A DNA stretch of 64,000 nt from Spirulina major PCC 6313 (GTDB lineage: Bacteria; Cyanobacteriota; Cyanobacteriia; Cyanobacteriales; Spirulinaceae): NCBI RefSeq assembly GCF_001890765.1, contig NZ_KV878783.1, forward strand, positions 1,527,174-1,591,173, written 5' to 3'. This document shows positions 44,952 to 53,812 of this stretch, piece by piece (the stretch's first letter is position 1; every line of letters starts with the position of its first letter). The translations under genes and the position numbers were made by a program. The notes under the pieces were generated by a model. That model ran no database searches and was not told the DNA's origin. It saw only the letters and a list, made by a program, of their open reading frames with translations.

Positions 44952-46199
44952 ATGGATGCCACTTCCCTGGCTCATGCACACTACTCCCTCGATCATGACC
45001 ACTTTCAATCTGTCCTGAGCCGTACCCAAAACCTGCTGATTATTCAAGATCTCGATGGCGTATGTATGCCCCTCGTCAAAGATCCCCTCAATCGTCACAT
45101 TGATCCCGACTACATCACCACCACTGAAGCCTTTGATGGCCATTTTTATGTGCTGACCAATGGGGAGCATCTGGGCAAACGGGGGGTTAATGCGATCGTG
45201 GAGCGGGCCTTTGGGGCTGATCAGTCGGGAAAAGCAGCGGGGCATTATCTCCCCGGTTTAGCGGCGGGGGGCGTACAGTGGCAAGACCGTTGGGGCATGG
45301 TGAGCCATCCGGGGGTGAGTGACCCAGAGTTGGCCTTTTTACAAGGAGTGATCACGGCGATGGAGCAACGCTTGCGCGTGGTGTTGCCTTGCTTGGGGGT
45401 GACGCGGGTGGAATCGTTGGTGGCGGCTTCTGTGTTGGATAATGTGGCATCCCCGACGGTGAATTTAAATCTGGCCTATGAGATTGTGGGTGAGCATTAT
45501 CCGGAACTCCAGACCGCCATGCATCGCCTCATGACAGAGTTGCTCAAGGATGCTCAAGCCAGCGGCCTGACGGATGCTTTTTTTGTTCACTACGCGCCGA
45601 ACCTGGGCCAAGATCAGGCGGGCAACGACATTTTGCGCCCGGCCACGACGACGGATTCTGGCACGACGGATTTTCAGTTTATGGTGCGTGGCGGGATCAA
45701 AGAGGCTGGGGTTGTTGCACTGCTAAATCGCTACTATCACCAGCATTTCGGGTATTATCCCTTGGGGCCAGAATTCAATGTGCGCCAAGCACCGGCATCG
45801 TTGCCGGAGTTGCAAGGCTTGATTTTGGAGCATTTTGATCCGGAGAAAATGCCGTTACTGGTGGGGGTGGGGGATACGGTGACGAGTCGAGTCACGCCGA
45901 ACGGGGTGCAGCGGGGAGGGAGCGATCGCAACTTCTTGCAACTGATTCACAATATCAGCCAAGCCACAGAGCAACCCCATCTCACGGTTTACGTGGATAG
46001 TTCGCGCGGCGAAGTCAAAAACCGCAAGTCCCTGAAATTAGCCACCATCGACGGCGTTGAACAAGTGGCAGAAGGCCCCGGCGATCCTGACGATCGCAAC
46101 GATCCCCTGCGGTTAAATGTGGCGTTTCCCGGTGGCTACAAGCAATACACCGCCTGCATCAAAGCCGCAGCCCAGAACCGAGCAGTTGCACAGAGTTAG
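44952..46199 (+). CDS. ggpP: Glucosylglycerol 3-phosphatase
   Basis: The protein has 415 residues. It shows the HAD-like start LLIIQDLDGVCMPLVKDPLNRHIDPDY and the segment FYVLTNGEHLGKRGVN, which I recognise from the Synechocystis salt-tolerance phosphatase StpA. It removes phosphate from glucosylglycerol phosphate, the last step in making the osmolyte glucosylglycerol. The synthase (GgpS) gene is not in this window. Its stop overlaps the convergent pentapeptide gene by four bases. Confidence 0.85.
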   Translation: MDATSLAHAHYSLDHDHFQSVLSRTQNLLIIQDLDGVCMPLVKDPLNRHIDPDYITTTEAFDGHFYVLTNGEHLGKRGVNAIVERAFGADQSGKAAGHYLPGLAAGGVQWQDRWGMVSHPGVSDPELAFLQGVITAMEQRLRVVLPCLGVTRVESLVAASVLDNVASPTVNLNLAYEIVGEHYPELQTAMHRLMTELLKDAQASGLTDAFFVHYAPNLGQDQAGNDILRPATTTDSGTTDFQFMVRGGIKEAGVVALLNRYYHQHFGYYPLGPEFNVRQAPASLPELQGLILEHFDPEKMPLLVGVGDTVTSRVTPNGVQRGGSDRNFLQLIHNISQATEQPHLTVYVDSSRGEVKNRKSLKLATIDGVEQVAEGPGDPDDRNDPLRLNVAFPGGYKQYTACIKAAAQNRAVAQS

Positions 46200-47710
46200 G
46201 GTGCGATCGCTTTCGGGCGGGGAAATTCTAAGCCGGGGCGGGGTTCTGTTTCCGCCAAGCTGGGGGGGATTTTAAACCCCACGGTATCGTTGAGAATCGC
46301 GTCGGTGATGCTCATCTGTGCCGTCCTTGCTCCGGTTAAATCTGCGCCCTGAAGATTCGCCGCGTCAAACTCGCTCGCCGTCAAGGTTGCGCCCACCAGA
46401 TTCGCCCCGCGAAAGTCGCTGTAGGTGCAGTTTGTCCCGGTCAAATCAGCGGAGCGTAAATCTGCTTCGGCCAACGTTGCCCCGATCAGCACCGCGTTGG
46501 TGATCCCCGTTTCTCGGAGCACGGCTTGGCGGAAATTTGCCCCGCTCAAGTCGCTCCGATGCAGCAATGATCCGTAGAAATAGCTGGTTTCGGCGTTAAT
46601 ACCTACCAGGGTTGCACCGTTGAGAATCACCGTTTCTACCTTGGCCTGCCGTAGGTCTGCATTGCTGAAATTTGCCCCGGATAAGTCGCTCATGTTTAAA
46701 TGGGCGCGGCGTAGATCTGCCCCTTGCCAATCACTGCGCTGACCTTTGATTTGCCCTAAACCAGAACTCCGCCAATCGGAATTTTCAAGCGTCGCGTCGA
46801 TGAAGGTTGCTCCGGTAAATGTGCTGTCGCGGGCGATCGCATCTTGCAAATTCGCCAGCGTCAAAATGGCACTATCGGCGATCGCCCCGACAAAATCAGC
46901 CTCGGCAAAATTAGCACGAGTAAAATTAGCCGCCTGTAGATCAGCCCTGCGCAACGTTGCCCGCTCAAAGATTGCCCCCGGAGCTTGGAGTAGGGCCAAA
47001 TTCGCATCGGTTAAATCTGCACCAAAGACATTCCCCCGCAACACTGTTGCGCTCGATAAATTCGTCCGCAACAGTGTTGCACCGACGAGTTTCACCCCGT
47101 CAAGGTTAGCGTTGTTGAGGTTGGCATCGGTGAGAATCGCGCCGTTGAGTTGGGTAGCCACCCCACGCAAGCGGAGGGCTTCGCTGCGGAGGCGATTGAA
47201 TTCGGCGAGTTCGGCAGCGTTGCCGGGTTGCTCAACGACATCGGGATCAAGGGTGGCTTGGAGGGCATCGTAGGCCCCTTGTTCCTCTGAGTTGATTTCA
47301 CCCTCCCAGGTTTCATCATCGAGGCGATTTTTTTGTAATAGTTGGGGATCGATTAGGTCAAGATTGATACCGTCGATGGTGAGGGGGAGTTGACGGGTTT
47401 CAGGGGTGAGGCGGGGATTGAGGCGGGCCGATCGCAGGTTCGCGCCGGTTAAATTCGCGCCGTTGAGTTTGGCACCGCGTAGGTCGGCCCATTCGAGGTT
47501 TGCGCCTTGGAGATTCGCGCCTTGGAGGTCTGCCCCTTGTAAATCAGCGCGACGGAGATCGCAGCCGGTGCATTCCTGGGTGGTGAGGAGGCGATCGCGG
47601 GGGTCAATTTCTGCCGCGTCCTGAGCAAAGGTAGGATGACCCAACACAACGAGGCTGAATCCGAGACTGGTGAGCAGGAGCCAGGATTTGAGAGGGTGAG
47701 GGCTGAACAT
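46196..47710 (-). CDS. Exported pentapeptide-repeat protein
   Basis: The protein has 504 residues. The N-terminus has a signal peptide-like hydrophobic stretch (SWLLLTSLGFSLVVLG, cleavage near PTFAQ). A(D/N)LxX pentapeptides form two runs: about 50-90, and a long one from about 185 to 470. They would fold into right-handed quadrilateral beta helices. Between them is a spacer of about 75 residues, partly acidic. Such proteins are common in cyanobacteria and their functions are mostly unknown. Confidence 0.88.
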   Translation of the reverse strand: MFSPHPLKSWLLLTSLGFSLVVLGHPTFAQDAAEIDPRDRLLTTQECTGCDLRRADLQGADLQGANLQGANLEWADLRGAKLNGANLTGANLRSARLNPRLTPETRQLPLTIDGINLDLIDPQLLQKNRLDDETWEGEINSEEQGAYDALQATLDPDVVEQPGNAAELAEFNRLRSEALRLRGVATQLNGAILTDANLNNANLDGVKLVGATLLRTNLSSATVLRGNVFGADLTDANLALLQAPGAIFERATLRRADLQAANFTRANFAEADFVGAIADSAILTLANLQDAIARDSTFTGATFIDATLENSDWRSSGLGQIKGQRSDWQGADLRRAHLNMSDLSGANFSNADLRQAKVETVILNGATLVGINAETSYFYGSLLHRSDLSGANFRQAVLRETGITNAVLIGATLAEADLRSADLTGTNCTYSDFRGANLVGATLTASEFDAANLQGADLTGARTAQMSITDAILNDTVGFKIPPSLAETEPRPGLEFPRPKAIAP

Positions 47711-47724
47711 GAATCGTTGGGAGG

Positions 47725-48624
47725 TTAGGACTGGGCAGCAGTGGGATCGCAGACGAGAGGATCGGAGGCAGGTTCCAGGGTCGGGGGCAGTTCGAGGGGA
47801 ATTTCGCCGAGATCGCCGCGCCGAAAATCATTGAGCATCAGCACGGCGACCCGTTCGGTATCACCGAGATAGCGGGCGTGGGCGAGGCGATGAAGATAGG
47901 CTTCGCCGTTGTCATTTTCGACGGGGACGGAGTAGCGATCGCCCAGTACCCCCTCCATCGCCAACGCTTTCAACAAGTCCACCATCCGCTCCGCCACTTT
48001 TTCATTGTTATAGGCGGCCTCACCAATATCTTCACAGATCGCGAGTTTGATCGCATCCTCTTGGTTGTCGAGTTTCCAGGGAATCACCCCTGGTGCATCG
48101 AGGAGTTGAATTTCATCGGAAATTTTCACCCATTGTAGTTGCCGCGTCACCCCCGCCCGCCGCGCACTTTTCACCGCTTTTCGGTTCACCAGTCGGTTAA
48201 TTAAGGCGGATTTGCCCACGTTGGGAAAGCCAATCACCACCGCTCGCACGGGGCGCGATCGCATCCCGCGCTGCAAGCGACGCTCATTCACTGCGATCCC
48301 CACCGTCTGCGCCGTTTTCAAGACCGGGCGGAGTCCCTTCCCCTGTTTAGCACTTGTCCAATACACCACCTCTCCTTGGGTCTTAAACCACGCCTCCCAT
48401 GCTGCTTTCAAAGGTTTCGGAATCATATCCACCCGATTGAGCAACAGAATGCGGGGCTTCTCCCCGATCCACTCGGCGACATCGGGATGCTGCGACGCGA
48501 GGGGGATGCGCGCATCAAGCACCTCAAACACCACATCCACATGTTTAAGTTGTTCTTTAAGTTGGCGTTCGGCTTTGGCAATGTGGCCGGGATACCACTG
48601 AATTAGGGGAGGGCTGTTACGCAT
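47725..48624 (-). CDS. ylqF: Ribosome biogenesis GTPase YlqF/RbgA
   Basis: The protein has 299 residues. It is a circularly permuted GTPase: G4 (LLNRVDM) comes before G1 (GFPNVGKSALIN) and G3 (DAPG). It acts late in 50S subunit assembly. The frame is open to 48681, but that stretch overlaps a strong terminator hairpin of the upstream ftsH gene (48662-48698), so I choose the ATG at 48624 (MRNSPPLIQWYPGHI), which is the family start. It follows ftsH on the same strand with the terminator in between. Confidence 0.93.
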   Translation of the reverse strand: MRNSPPLIQWYPGHIAKAERQLKEQLKHVDVVFEVLDARIPLASQHPDVAEWIGEKPRILLLNRVDMIPKPLKAAWEAWFKTQGEVVYWTSAKQGKGLRPVLKTAQTVGIAVNERRLQRGMRSRPVRAVVIGFPNVGKSALINRLVNRKAVKSARRAGVTRQLQWVKISDEIQLLDAPGVIPWKLDNQEDAIKLAICEDIGEAAYNNEKVAERMVDLLKALAMEGVLGDRYSVPVENDNGEAYLHRLAHARYLGDTERVAVLMLNDFRRGDLGEIPLELPPTLEPASDPLVCDPTAAQS

Positions 48625-48661
48625 AATGAGGGAGAAGAGGGACAGCGATCGGGCATAGTTT

Positions 48662-48698
48662 AAAAATACCAGGGAAGCCATCAGACTTCCCTGGTATT
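48662..48698 (-). terminator. Rho-independent terminator of ftsH
   Basis: On the minus strand AATACCAGGGAAG (13 bp) pairs with CTTCCCTGGTATT and is followed by a short T-run. It lies about 50 bases after the ftsH stop and before the ylqF start. Confidence 0.85.
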
Positions 48699-48750
48699 CA
48701 TGGGGATTCAGGGTCTAGGGATGAGATCAGACCCGCGCTGGAGGCGATTC

Positions 48751-50601
48751 CTACACCAACGTCGCCATTTTGACTTCGTTGCTATCGAGAATCGCTTGTA
48801 ACTCTTCGGAGTCCACGGTTTCTTTTTCCACCAGCACTTCCGCGAGTTTATCGAGAACGTGGCGGTTATCCGTGAGCACTTCTTTGGCGCGATCGTAGGC
48901 ACGGTCTACCAACTTGCGCACCTCTTCATCAATCACAGCAGCGGTCTCATCGGAGAAGTCGCGATCGGAGGCAATGTCACGACCGAGGAACACATTCCCC
49001 GATTGACGACCCAAGGCCACGGGGCCGAGTTGGTCACTCATGCCGAAGCGTGTCACCATTTGGCGGGCCACCCGTGCCACCTGTTGTAAATCGTTGGATG
49101 CACCCGTGGTCACTTCTTCTTCACCAAAGATGATTTCTTCAGCGATCCGACCACCGAGGGCCACAGCCATTTGATTTTGCAGGTAAGAGCGGGAATAAAG
49201 ACCGGAATCCATGCGGTCTTCGCTGGGGGTGAACCAGGTTAAGCCACCGGCCCGGCCGCGGGGGATGATGCTGATTTTTTGCACCGGGTCATAGTCCGGC
49301 ATCAGGGCACCAACGAGGGCGTGACCGGCTTCATGGTAAGCCACGAGGGTTTTGCGCTTCTCGCTCATAACGCGGTCTTTCTTCTCCGGCCCGGCGAGGA
49401 CGCGATCGATCGCATCATTCACCTCATCCATGGAAATCTCAGTCAGGTTACGGCGAGCGGCGAGAATCGCGGCTTCGTTGAGGAGGTTGGAGAGGTCTGC
49501 CCCGGTGAAGCCAGGGGTACGGCGGGCGATCTTGTCGAGATCCACATCCTTAGACAGGGTTTTACCACGAGCGTGGACATTGAGGATCTCACTGCGACCG
49601 GCGTAGTCGGGGCGATCCACCACCACTTGGCGGTCAAAACGACCGGGACGCAACAGGGCCGCATCCAGCACATCGGGGCGGTTGGTGGCGGCGATGATGA
49701 TGATACCGGTGTTGCCTTCAAACCCGTCCATTTCCGTCAGGAGTTGGTTGAGGGTTTGTTCCCGTTCATCGTTCCCGCCGCCTAGACCTGCGCCCCGGCT
49801 GCGACCCACAGCGTCAATTTCATCGATGAAGACGATACAAGGGGCGCTCGCTTTGGCTTGCTCAAAGAGGTCACGGACGCGGGATGCACCAACCCCGACG
49901 AACATTTCCACGAATTCCGACCCGGAGATGCTGAAGAAAGGCACACCGGCTTCACCGGCGACGGCACGGGCGAGGAGGGTTTTACCGGTTCCGGGCGGGC
50001 CGACGAGGAGCACCCCTTTGGGGATTTTCGCGCCGATGGCGGTGAAGCGATCGGCGTTTTTGAGGAAGTCCACCACTTCGGTGAGTTCGAGTTTGGCTTG
50101 TTCGATGCCAGCGACATCACCAAAGGTGACTTGGGTTTGGGGTTCCATTTGGACGCGGGCTTTGGATTTCCCGAAGTTCATCGCTTGGGAGCCGGGGCCG
50201 CTAGAGGCACGCCGCACGAGGAAGAAGAGACCAATCAGCAAGAGGGCCGGAACAAAGAGGCTGCTGAGAACGCGGAACCACACGCCGTCATCTTTGGGGG
50301 GTTGAACGGCAATATCAACATTGTTTGTGGTGAGGATGTTGATCAGTTCGGGGTCATTGGGCAGATTGACGAGCACCTGTGCGCCGTCTTGGGCGGTGAC
50401 GAGGGCTTGGGAGCGATCGGAGGAGAGTTTAATCGTTTCGATCTTGCCGGTTTGAACTTCTTGGATGAGGCGGCTATATTTCCAAACTTCTTTGCTTTCG
50501 CGGGGGCTGTCGAAGAGAGCCGAGCCGAGGGCGAGCAGGACGATGACGAGGAGAACGTACAGTCCCGCATTACGCCATTTTTTGTTCTTGCTGTTGTTCA
50601 C
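48751..50601 (-). CDS. ftsH: ATP-dependent zinc metalloprotease FtsH
   Basis: The protein has 616 residues. Two membrane spans frame a periplasmic or lumenal domain (about 13-30 and 108-128). The AAA module has Walker A GPPGTGKT (201-208), Walker B and the SRH with RPGRFDRQV. The M41 zinc site is HEAGH (His423, His427). FtsH complexes remove damaged photosystem II D1 and other membrane proteins in cyanobacteria. The start ([13 protein letters not shown]) agrees with homologues. Four paralogues are usual in cyanobacteria; which one this is cannot be told. Confidence 0.96.
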   Translation of the reverse strand: MNNSKNKKWRNAGLYVLLVIVLLALGSALFDSPRESKEVWKYSRLIQEVQTGKIETIKLSSDRSQALVTAQDGAQVLVNLPNDPELINILTTNNVDIAVQPPKDDGVWFRVLSSLFVPALLLIGLFFLVRRASSGPGSQAMNFGKSKARVQMEPQTQVTFGDVAGIEQAKLELTEVVDFLKNADRFTAIGAKIPKGVLLVGPPGTGKTLLARAVAGEAGVPFFSISGSEFVEMFVGVGASRVRDLFEQAKASAPCIVFIDEIDAVGRSRGAGLGGGNDEREQTLNQLLTEMDGFEGNTGIIIIAATNRPDVLDAALLRPGRFDRQVVVDRPDYAGRSEILNVHARGKTLSKDVDLDKIARRTPGFTGADLSNLLNEAAILAARRNLTEISMDEVNDAIDRVLAGPEKKDRVMSEKRKTLVAYHEAGHALVGALMPDYDPVQKISIIPRGRAGGLTWFTPSEDRMDSGLYSRSYLQNQMAVALGGRIAEEIIFGEEEVTTGASNDLQQVARVARQMVTRFGMSDQLGPVALGRQSGNVFLGRDIASDRDFSDETAAVIDEEVRKLVDRAYDRAKEVLTDNRHVLDKLAEVLVEKETVDSEELQAILDSNEVKMATLV

Positions 50602-50780
50602 GCGATTGAACTCCTAATAGGTGAATGTGCGATGTAGAGAGAGGGATACGAGGCAGAACGGGCCGTCGTGGGAAGTTAGTACGATGTTAAATCGGGTTTT
50701 ATTGGCAATTGCATAGTTTATATATTAACTAATGTTAACGTTTCTCAGGAAGTCTTGACTAGGGTTGGGGTATTTGTTGG
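50602..50780. other. Upstream region of ftsH
   Basis: About 180 AT-rich bases before the second MITE-like copy. It includes the run TTAATATATAAACTATGC on the minus strand, a possible promoter area for ftsH. No firm -35/-10 pair is called. Confidence 0.35.
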
Positions 50781-50916
50781 GCGGGCTACTGCTTAGACAT
50801 AACTCTCAATAGTTGATCTGGCCAGGATTTGATCCCCCTAAATCCCTCTTGTTAAGTAGGGTGGTTAGGGGGATCAAGTCAGGGTGTTCACATTGAAGAT
50901 CGATTTGTGTATAAGC
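50781..50916. repeat. MITE-like element, copy 2
   Basis: It shares GCGGGCTACTGCTTA (left) and GATCGATTTGTGTATAAGC (right) with copy 1 at 27 kb, and also the inner GATCCCCCTAAATCCC motif. The inside is shorter and differs in the C/G-run hairpin. It lies between ftsH and the PEP-CTERM gene and has no coding content. Confidence 0.7.
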
Positions 50917-50960
50917 CGTGGGTTGGGTGGGAGAGGGCGCGATCGCCTTCCCCGTCATAG

Positions 50961-50995
50961 GCAAAAGCGACGCTAACAGATAGCATCGCTTTTGC
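50961..50995. terminator. Long hairpin downstream of the PEP-CTERM gene
   Basis: GCAAAAGCGACGCTA (50961-50975) pairs with TAGCATCGCTTTTGC (50981-50995) with one G-U pair, giving a 15-bp stem and a 5-base loop. It lies about 40 bases after the stop of the minus-strand gene. There is no strong T-run on either side, so it may be a structured terminator or a mRNA-protecting hairpin. Confidence 0.6.
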
Positions 50996-51033
50996 TTAGG
51001 ATTCTTGAACTCTTGGAGTAGGAGACCTCACAC

Positions 51034-51978
51034 TTAGGCTTTCTTCGCCTGCTGCTTTGCCTTAAAGATTGAGGTTAACGCCACAATCCCACCAAGAATG
51101 GTTCCCGGTTCCGGTGTGCCAGTTTCTTTCTTCGGCTGACCACCAACCGGCGTTGACGGCGGCGGGACAGCCGCAAAGTCACCCGTCATGCCCACGGTAT
51201 CGTTGGCACATTCTGCCATCACATGAGCAATCCAGTTCAATTCACCACCGGGCAACAGGGAACGCGCAAAGCTGAAGCCCAACACTTCTGCTCCATTTTG
51301 TCCGCCTTGGCTGCCAAAATCGAGACCCATTCCCGTCAGAGCCGTTTTATCTAAGACGGTGATGTTGCCCACTTTCGTCCCGGAACTCATCACGCTTTGG
51401 CCATGGCTGCCGAGGTAGCCCTGGGCTTGGGCTGTTGTCATACCGTCAATGAGTTCGACCGAACCCCGTTTATTGACGTAGTTGTTGTAGCTGCCGTAGT
51501 CACTCCAGCCCGCATTGTCTTGGGTGACATTCATGGTGGAGATGTTACTGTAGACCCCGGTTTCCCCCGCAGCAATACCGGAATCATTACTGCCTGCAAA
51601 TCGAATTCCGAGGACATCACCGTCTGTTTTAGCTTGTGTGAAGCTTTTCGTCGGATCGAGGTTGAGGAACATATCACCCCAGCCAATATTGCCGTCCGCA
51701 GCACGGGAATAAGAGCTGCCATTAATCCCAAAGTTGGCGTTGAAGGCGAAGGTGACGGTGTCTTCATTGGCGGTGTAGGCCATGCCGAAGGCTTCGTAGT
51801 GGCTGTTGAGACCTACTCCGTACTTGTTGGTTGTGCCGAACAACAGTCCGGTTCCATCTGCGCTCGAATCCATGCCGTAGTTCCAAGTGAAGGCTTGGGC
51901 GGCTTGGGGGGTTGCGATCGCAGCACTCGCTGCTGCTAATCCTGCGATTAATAAAGCGCTTCCATATTTAATATTCAT
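51034..51978 (-). CDS. PEP-CTERM exosortase-dependent surface protein (XDD-type)
   Basis: The protein has 314 residues. It has a signal peptide (residues 1-29, ending AAQAF) and a C-terminal sorting signal: TPEPGT followed by a hydrophobic stretch and the basic tail KAKQQAKKA. The body is rich in Gly, Asn, Ser and Thr, and repeats of the cyanobacterial XDD-family surface proteins are suggested. Exosortase would cleave and anchor it. The exosortase gene is not in the window. Function is unknown; secretion is the confident part. Confidence 0.85.
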   Translation of the reverse strand: MNIKYGSALLIAGLAAASAAIATPQAAQAFTWNYGMDSSADGTGLLFGTTNKYGVGLNSHYEAFGMAYTANEDTVTFAFNANFGINGSSYSRAADGNIGWGDMFLNLDPTKSFTQAKTDGDVLGIRFAGSNDSGIAAGETGVYSNISTMNVTQDNAGWSDYGSYNNYVNKRGSVELIDGMTTAQAQGYLGSHGQSVMSSGTKVGNITVLDKTALTGMGLDFGSQGGQNGAEVLGFSFARSLLPGGELNWIAHVMAECANDTVGMTGDFAAVPPPSTPVGGQPKKETGTPEPGTILGGIVALTSIFKAKQQAKKA

Positions 51979-52350
51979 GACATCATCACTCCTATATCAG
52001 TTTGAAATTTATCCCAAAGTCATCCCTGTTATGACTTTAAATGGGTTGAGCCTAGTGCGTCTTAGGCGATTGGGATGTCATGCTTGAGTACGACTACATG
52101 GTTATCCCTCCGACACCTACAAGAATAATTGAGACGCTCACGATCGCACTACCCATTCTGCATAACTTTACACAGTCTTGATTGAATTACAGCCATTTTA
52201 TAAAGCCTCTGTTTAGTCTCAGTGAATACACTGTGAAAACGTGAACTCATAAGAACCTGGCTGCAATGCAGAAAAAACACTTAACTTCACATTTTGGCTC
52301 TCGACTCACCAAAGACCGTAAATACACGGAAACATCCCAAAGCATTTCCG
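51979..52350. other. Intergenic region upstream of the PEP-CTERM gene
   Basis: About 370 bases without an open frame of interest. It is AT-richer than the genes. The promoter of the PEP-CTERM gene should lie at its left end. No RNA gene or shared repeat is visible. Confidence 0.4.
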
Positions 52351-52384
52351 AAAAAATACTGAGAACCCACCCTTTAGTTCTCAG
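52351..52384 (-). terminator. Rho-independent terminator downstream of the TnpB element
   Basis: On the minus strand CTGAGAAC pairs with GTTCTCAG and is followed by TATTTTTT. It lies 47-80 bases beyond the right end of the IS, on the strand transcribing tnpB, so a read-through transcript through the right end and its flank would stop here. Confidence 0.8.
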
Positions 52385-52410
52385 CAAATCAAGAAAACTT
52401 AAGGGTTTGC

Positions 52411-52600
52411 ATTGATACTAACCCCAGAAATTGACTTACTCCCCCGTTTAGAAAACGGGGGATTCTGGGATCAAACAGCAATAGCAGGCAACGCCTGTCT
52501 GACATCACCTAACCCAATGGCTGAAGCCCCAGCCACTTTAATATTCATCGCCGCATTCTCATCCCGGTCATTCTCTGCCGAGCAACTGGGACACCGCCAA
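52411..52600 (-). ncRNA. Putative omega RNA (reRNA) with guide, overlapping the tnpB 3' end
   Basis: In TnpB systems the guide RNA covers the end of the tnpB gene and the IS right end, and its 3' 16-20 bases come from the flank. Here the right end holds a 9-bp stem hairpin (52441-52461), and the flank directly beyond the IS end (52411-52430) would be the guide. The left limit inside tnpB is a guess; only the right-end structure is seen. Confidence 0.45.
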
Positions 52601-53688
52601 TGGCGAGTCTCTAAATCCAGATGCTCCAAAATATGACCACAACTTGAACAGGCCTTGCTCGAAGGGAACCAGCGGTCAACATAGACCACCCGCTTCCCCT
52701 TCTTCGTCGCCACCCACTCCAGGATTTGCAGAAACTCCCGAAACGCCAAATCACTCACCTTACGCCCCCAGAGCCGCTGCATCGCCTTGAGGTTCAAGGT
52801 TTCAAAACACAGCATATCAAACTGATTCGTCAGTTGATGGGCTAACTTCCAAAACCAGTCCCGCCGTCGATGGGCAATATCTTCATGCTTGCGGGATAAG
52901 TTTAATCGGGCACGTTCCCGATGGGCTGAACCCTTTTGCTTACGGGACAACTCTCGACTCGCTTTGCGAACCGAGTTAAGTGACTGCTTGAAGAACAAGG
53001 GGGCATCAAGATTGAATCCCTCAGAACAGGTCAGAAACGTCTTAAGTCCAAAATCAAAACCAGCAATGTTACCTGTCTCGGTTTTGACTTGGGGTTCTGA
53101 CAGGGTATCGACAGTGACAATCATGAACAGTTCTCCCAAGGGAGTTCGTTTAATCGTCACGGTCTTGACCTTGCCCTCAATGGGGCGAGAGTGCCAATAT
53201 TGATAGACTTTGTTCCCAATCCTGACCCGGTTGCCACCGAGGAATTTGTACCCAGCTTGCTTGAGGGTGAAGGATTTGTACTTTCGGGTCTTCTTGAAGT
53301 TGGGCGGTCGAACGCTTCTATCTTTGTGTTTGAAGAACAGTTGATAGGCTTTCTCAATTCGTTGGCAGATATCCTGTACGGCTTGAGAACCCACCTGCAA
53401 CCACCAGGGGTTCCGTTTCCGAAGCTTGGCGATGTGTTTTTGCAGTCGGGCGCAGTTCAAGTGCTTGCCCCACATTCGGTAGTACCGTTTGTGGAGGGCA
53501 ACACAATGGTTGTAGATACGCCCTGCGGCATTGATTGTCCGCTTGAGGTATCGATTTCGCTTGTGTTGGTAGAGCTTGAACTTGAGCGTTTTCATGGTTG
53601 CTATGATACCTCGGTATCACGGCTGAATAAATTCAGCCCTTCGCTTATATCCCCCGTTTGGAAAACGGGGGCTTTACGCTTTACATTC
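52431..53688 (-). mobile_element. IS605/IS200-superfamily element with tnpB only; IS608-like ends
   Basis: The 1258-bp element has the IS608 layout on the minus strand. The left end is preceded by TTAC (plus coordinates 53689-53692), and AAAG stands directly 5' of the hairpin CCCCCGTTTtccAAACGGGGG. At the right end GAAT stands directly 5' of a near-identical hairpin, and the element closes with TCAA (52431-52434). There is no TnpA, so movement would need a transposase from elsewhere. Confidence 0.88.
52471..53595 (-). CDS. tnpB: TnpB, RNA-guided nuclease of the IS605 family
   Basis: The protein has 374 residues. The RuvC-like triad is present: Asp181 (GFDFGLK), Glu265 (CFETLNLK) and Asp345 (DRDENAAMNI). 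A CSSC...CPSC zinc knuckle interrupts the last RuvC part (about 316-338). The N-terminal helical domain starts MKTLKFKLYQHKRNRYLKRTINAAG. No mutations of key residues are seen, so it should be active as a guide-directed DNA nuclease. It reads towards the element's right end, as expected. A 186-codon open frame on the other strand is antisense noise. Confidence 0.95.
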   Translation of the reverse strand: MKTLKFKLYQHKRNRYLKRTINAAGRIYNHCVALHKRYYRMWGKHLNCARLQKHIAKLRKRNPWWLQVGSQAVQDICQRIEKAYQLFFKHKDRSVRPPNFKKTRKYKSFTLKQAGYKFLGGNRVRIGNKVYQYWHSRPIEGKVKTVTIKRTPLGELFMIVTVDTLSEPQVKTETGNIAGFDFGLKTFLTCSEGFNLDAPLFFKQSLNSVRKASRELSRKQKGSAHRERARLNLSRKHEDIAHRRRDWFWKLAHQLTNQFDMLCFETLNLKAMQRLWGRKVSDLAFREFLQILEWVATKKGKRVVYVDRWFPSSKACSSCGHILEHLDLETRHWRCPSCSAENDRDENAAMNIKVAGASAIGLGDVRQALPAIAV

Positions 53689-53812
53689 GTAATATCCATG
53701 AGCAAAAATCGAGCTATCGAGCTACAGATCACCAAGCTCAGGGTGCGCTAATCTGTTTTAAATCACTGTTTTAGCTGTGGCACGGCACTACGTTTGAGCA
53801 TTAGATTCGCAA

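Noticed and set aside
53191-53751. 186-codon open frame antisense to tnpB, crossing the left end
   Set aside because: The tnpB frame has all catalytic residues; this one crosses the IS boundary and has no family marks.
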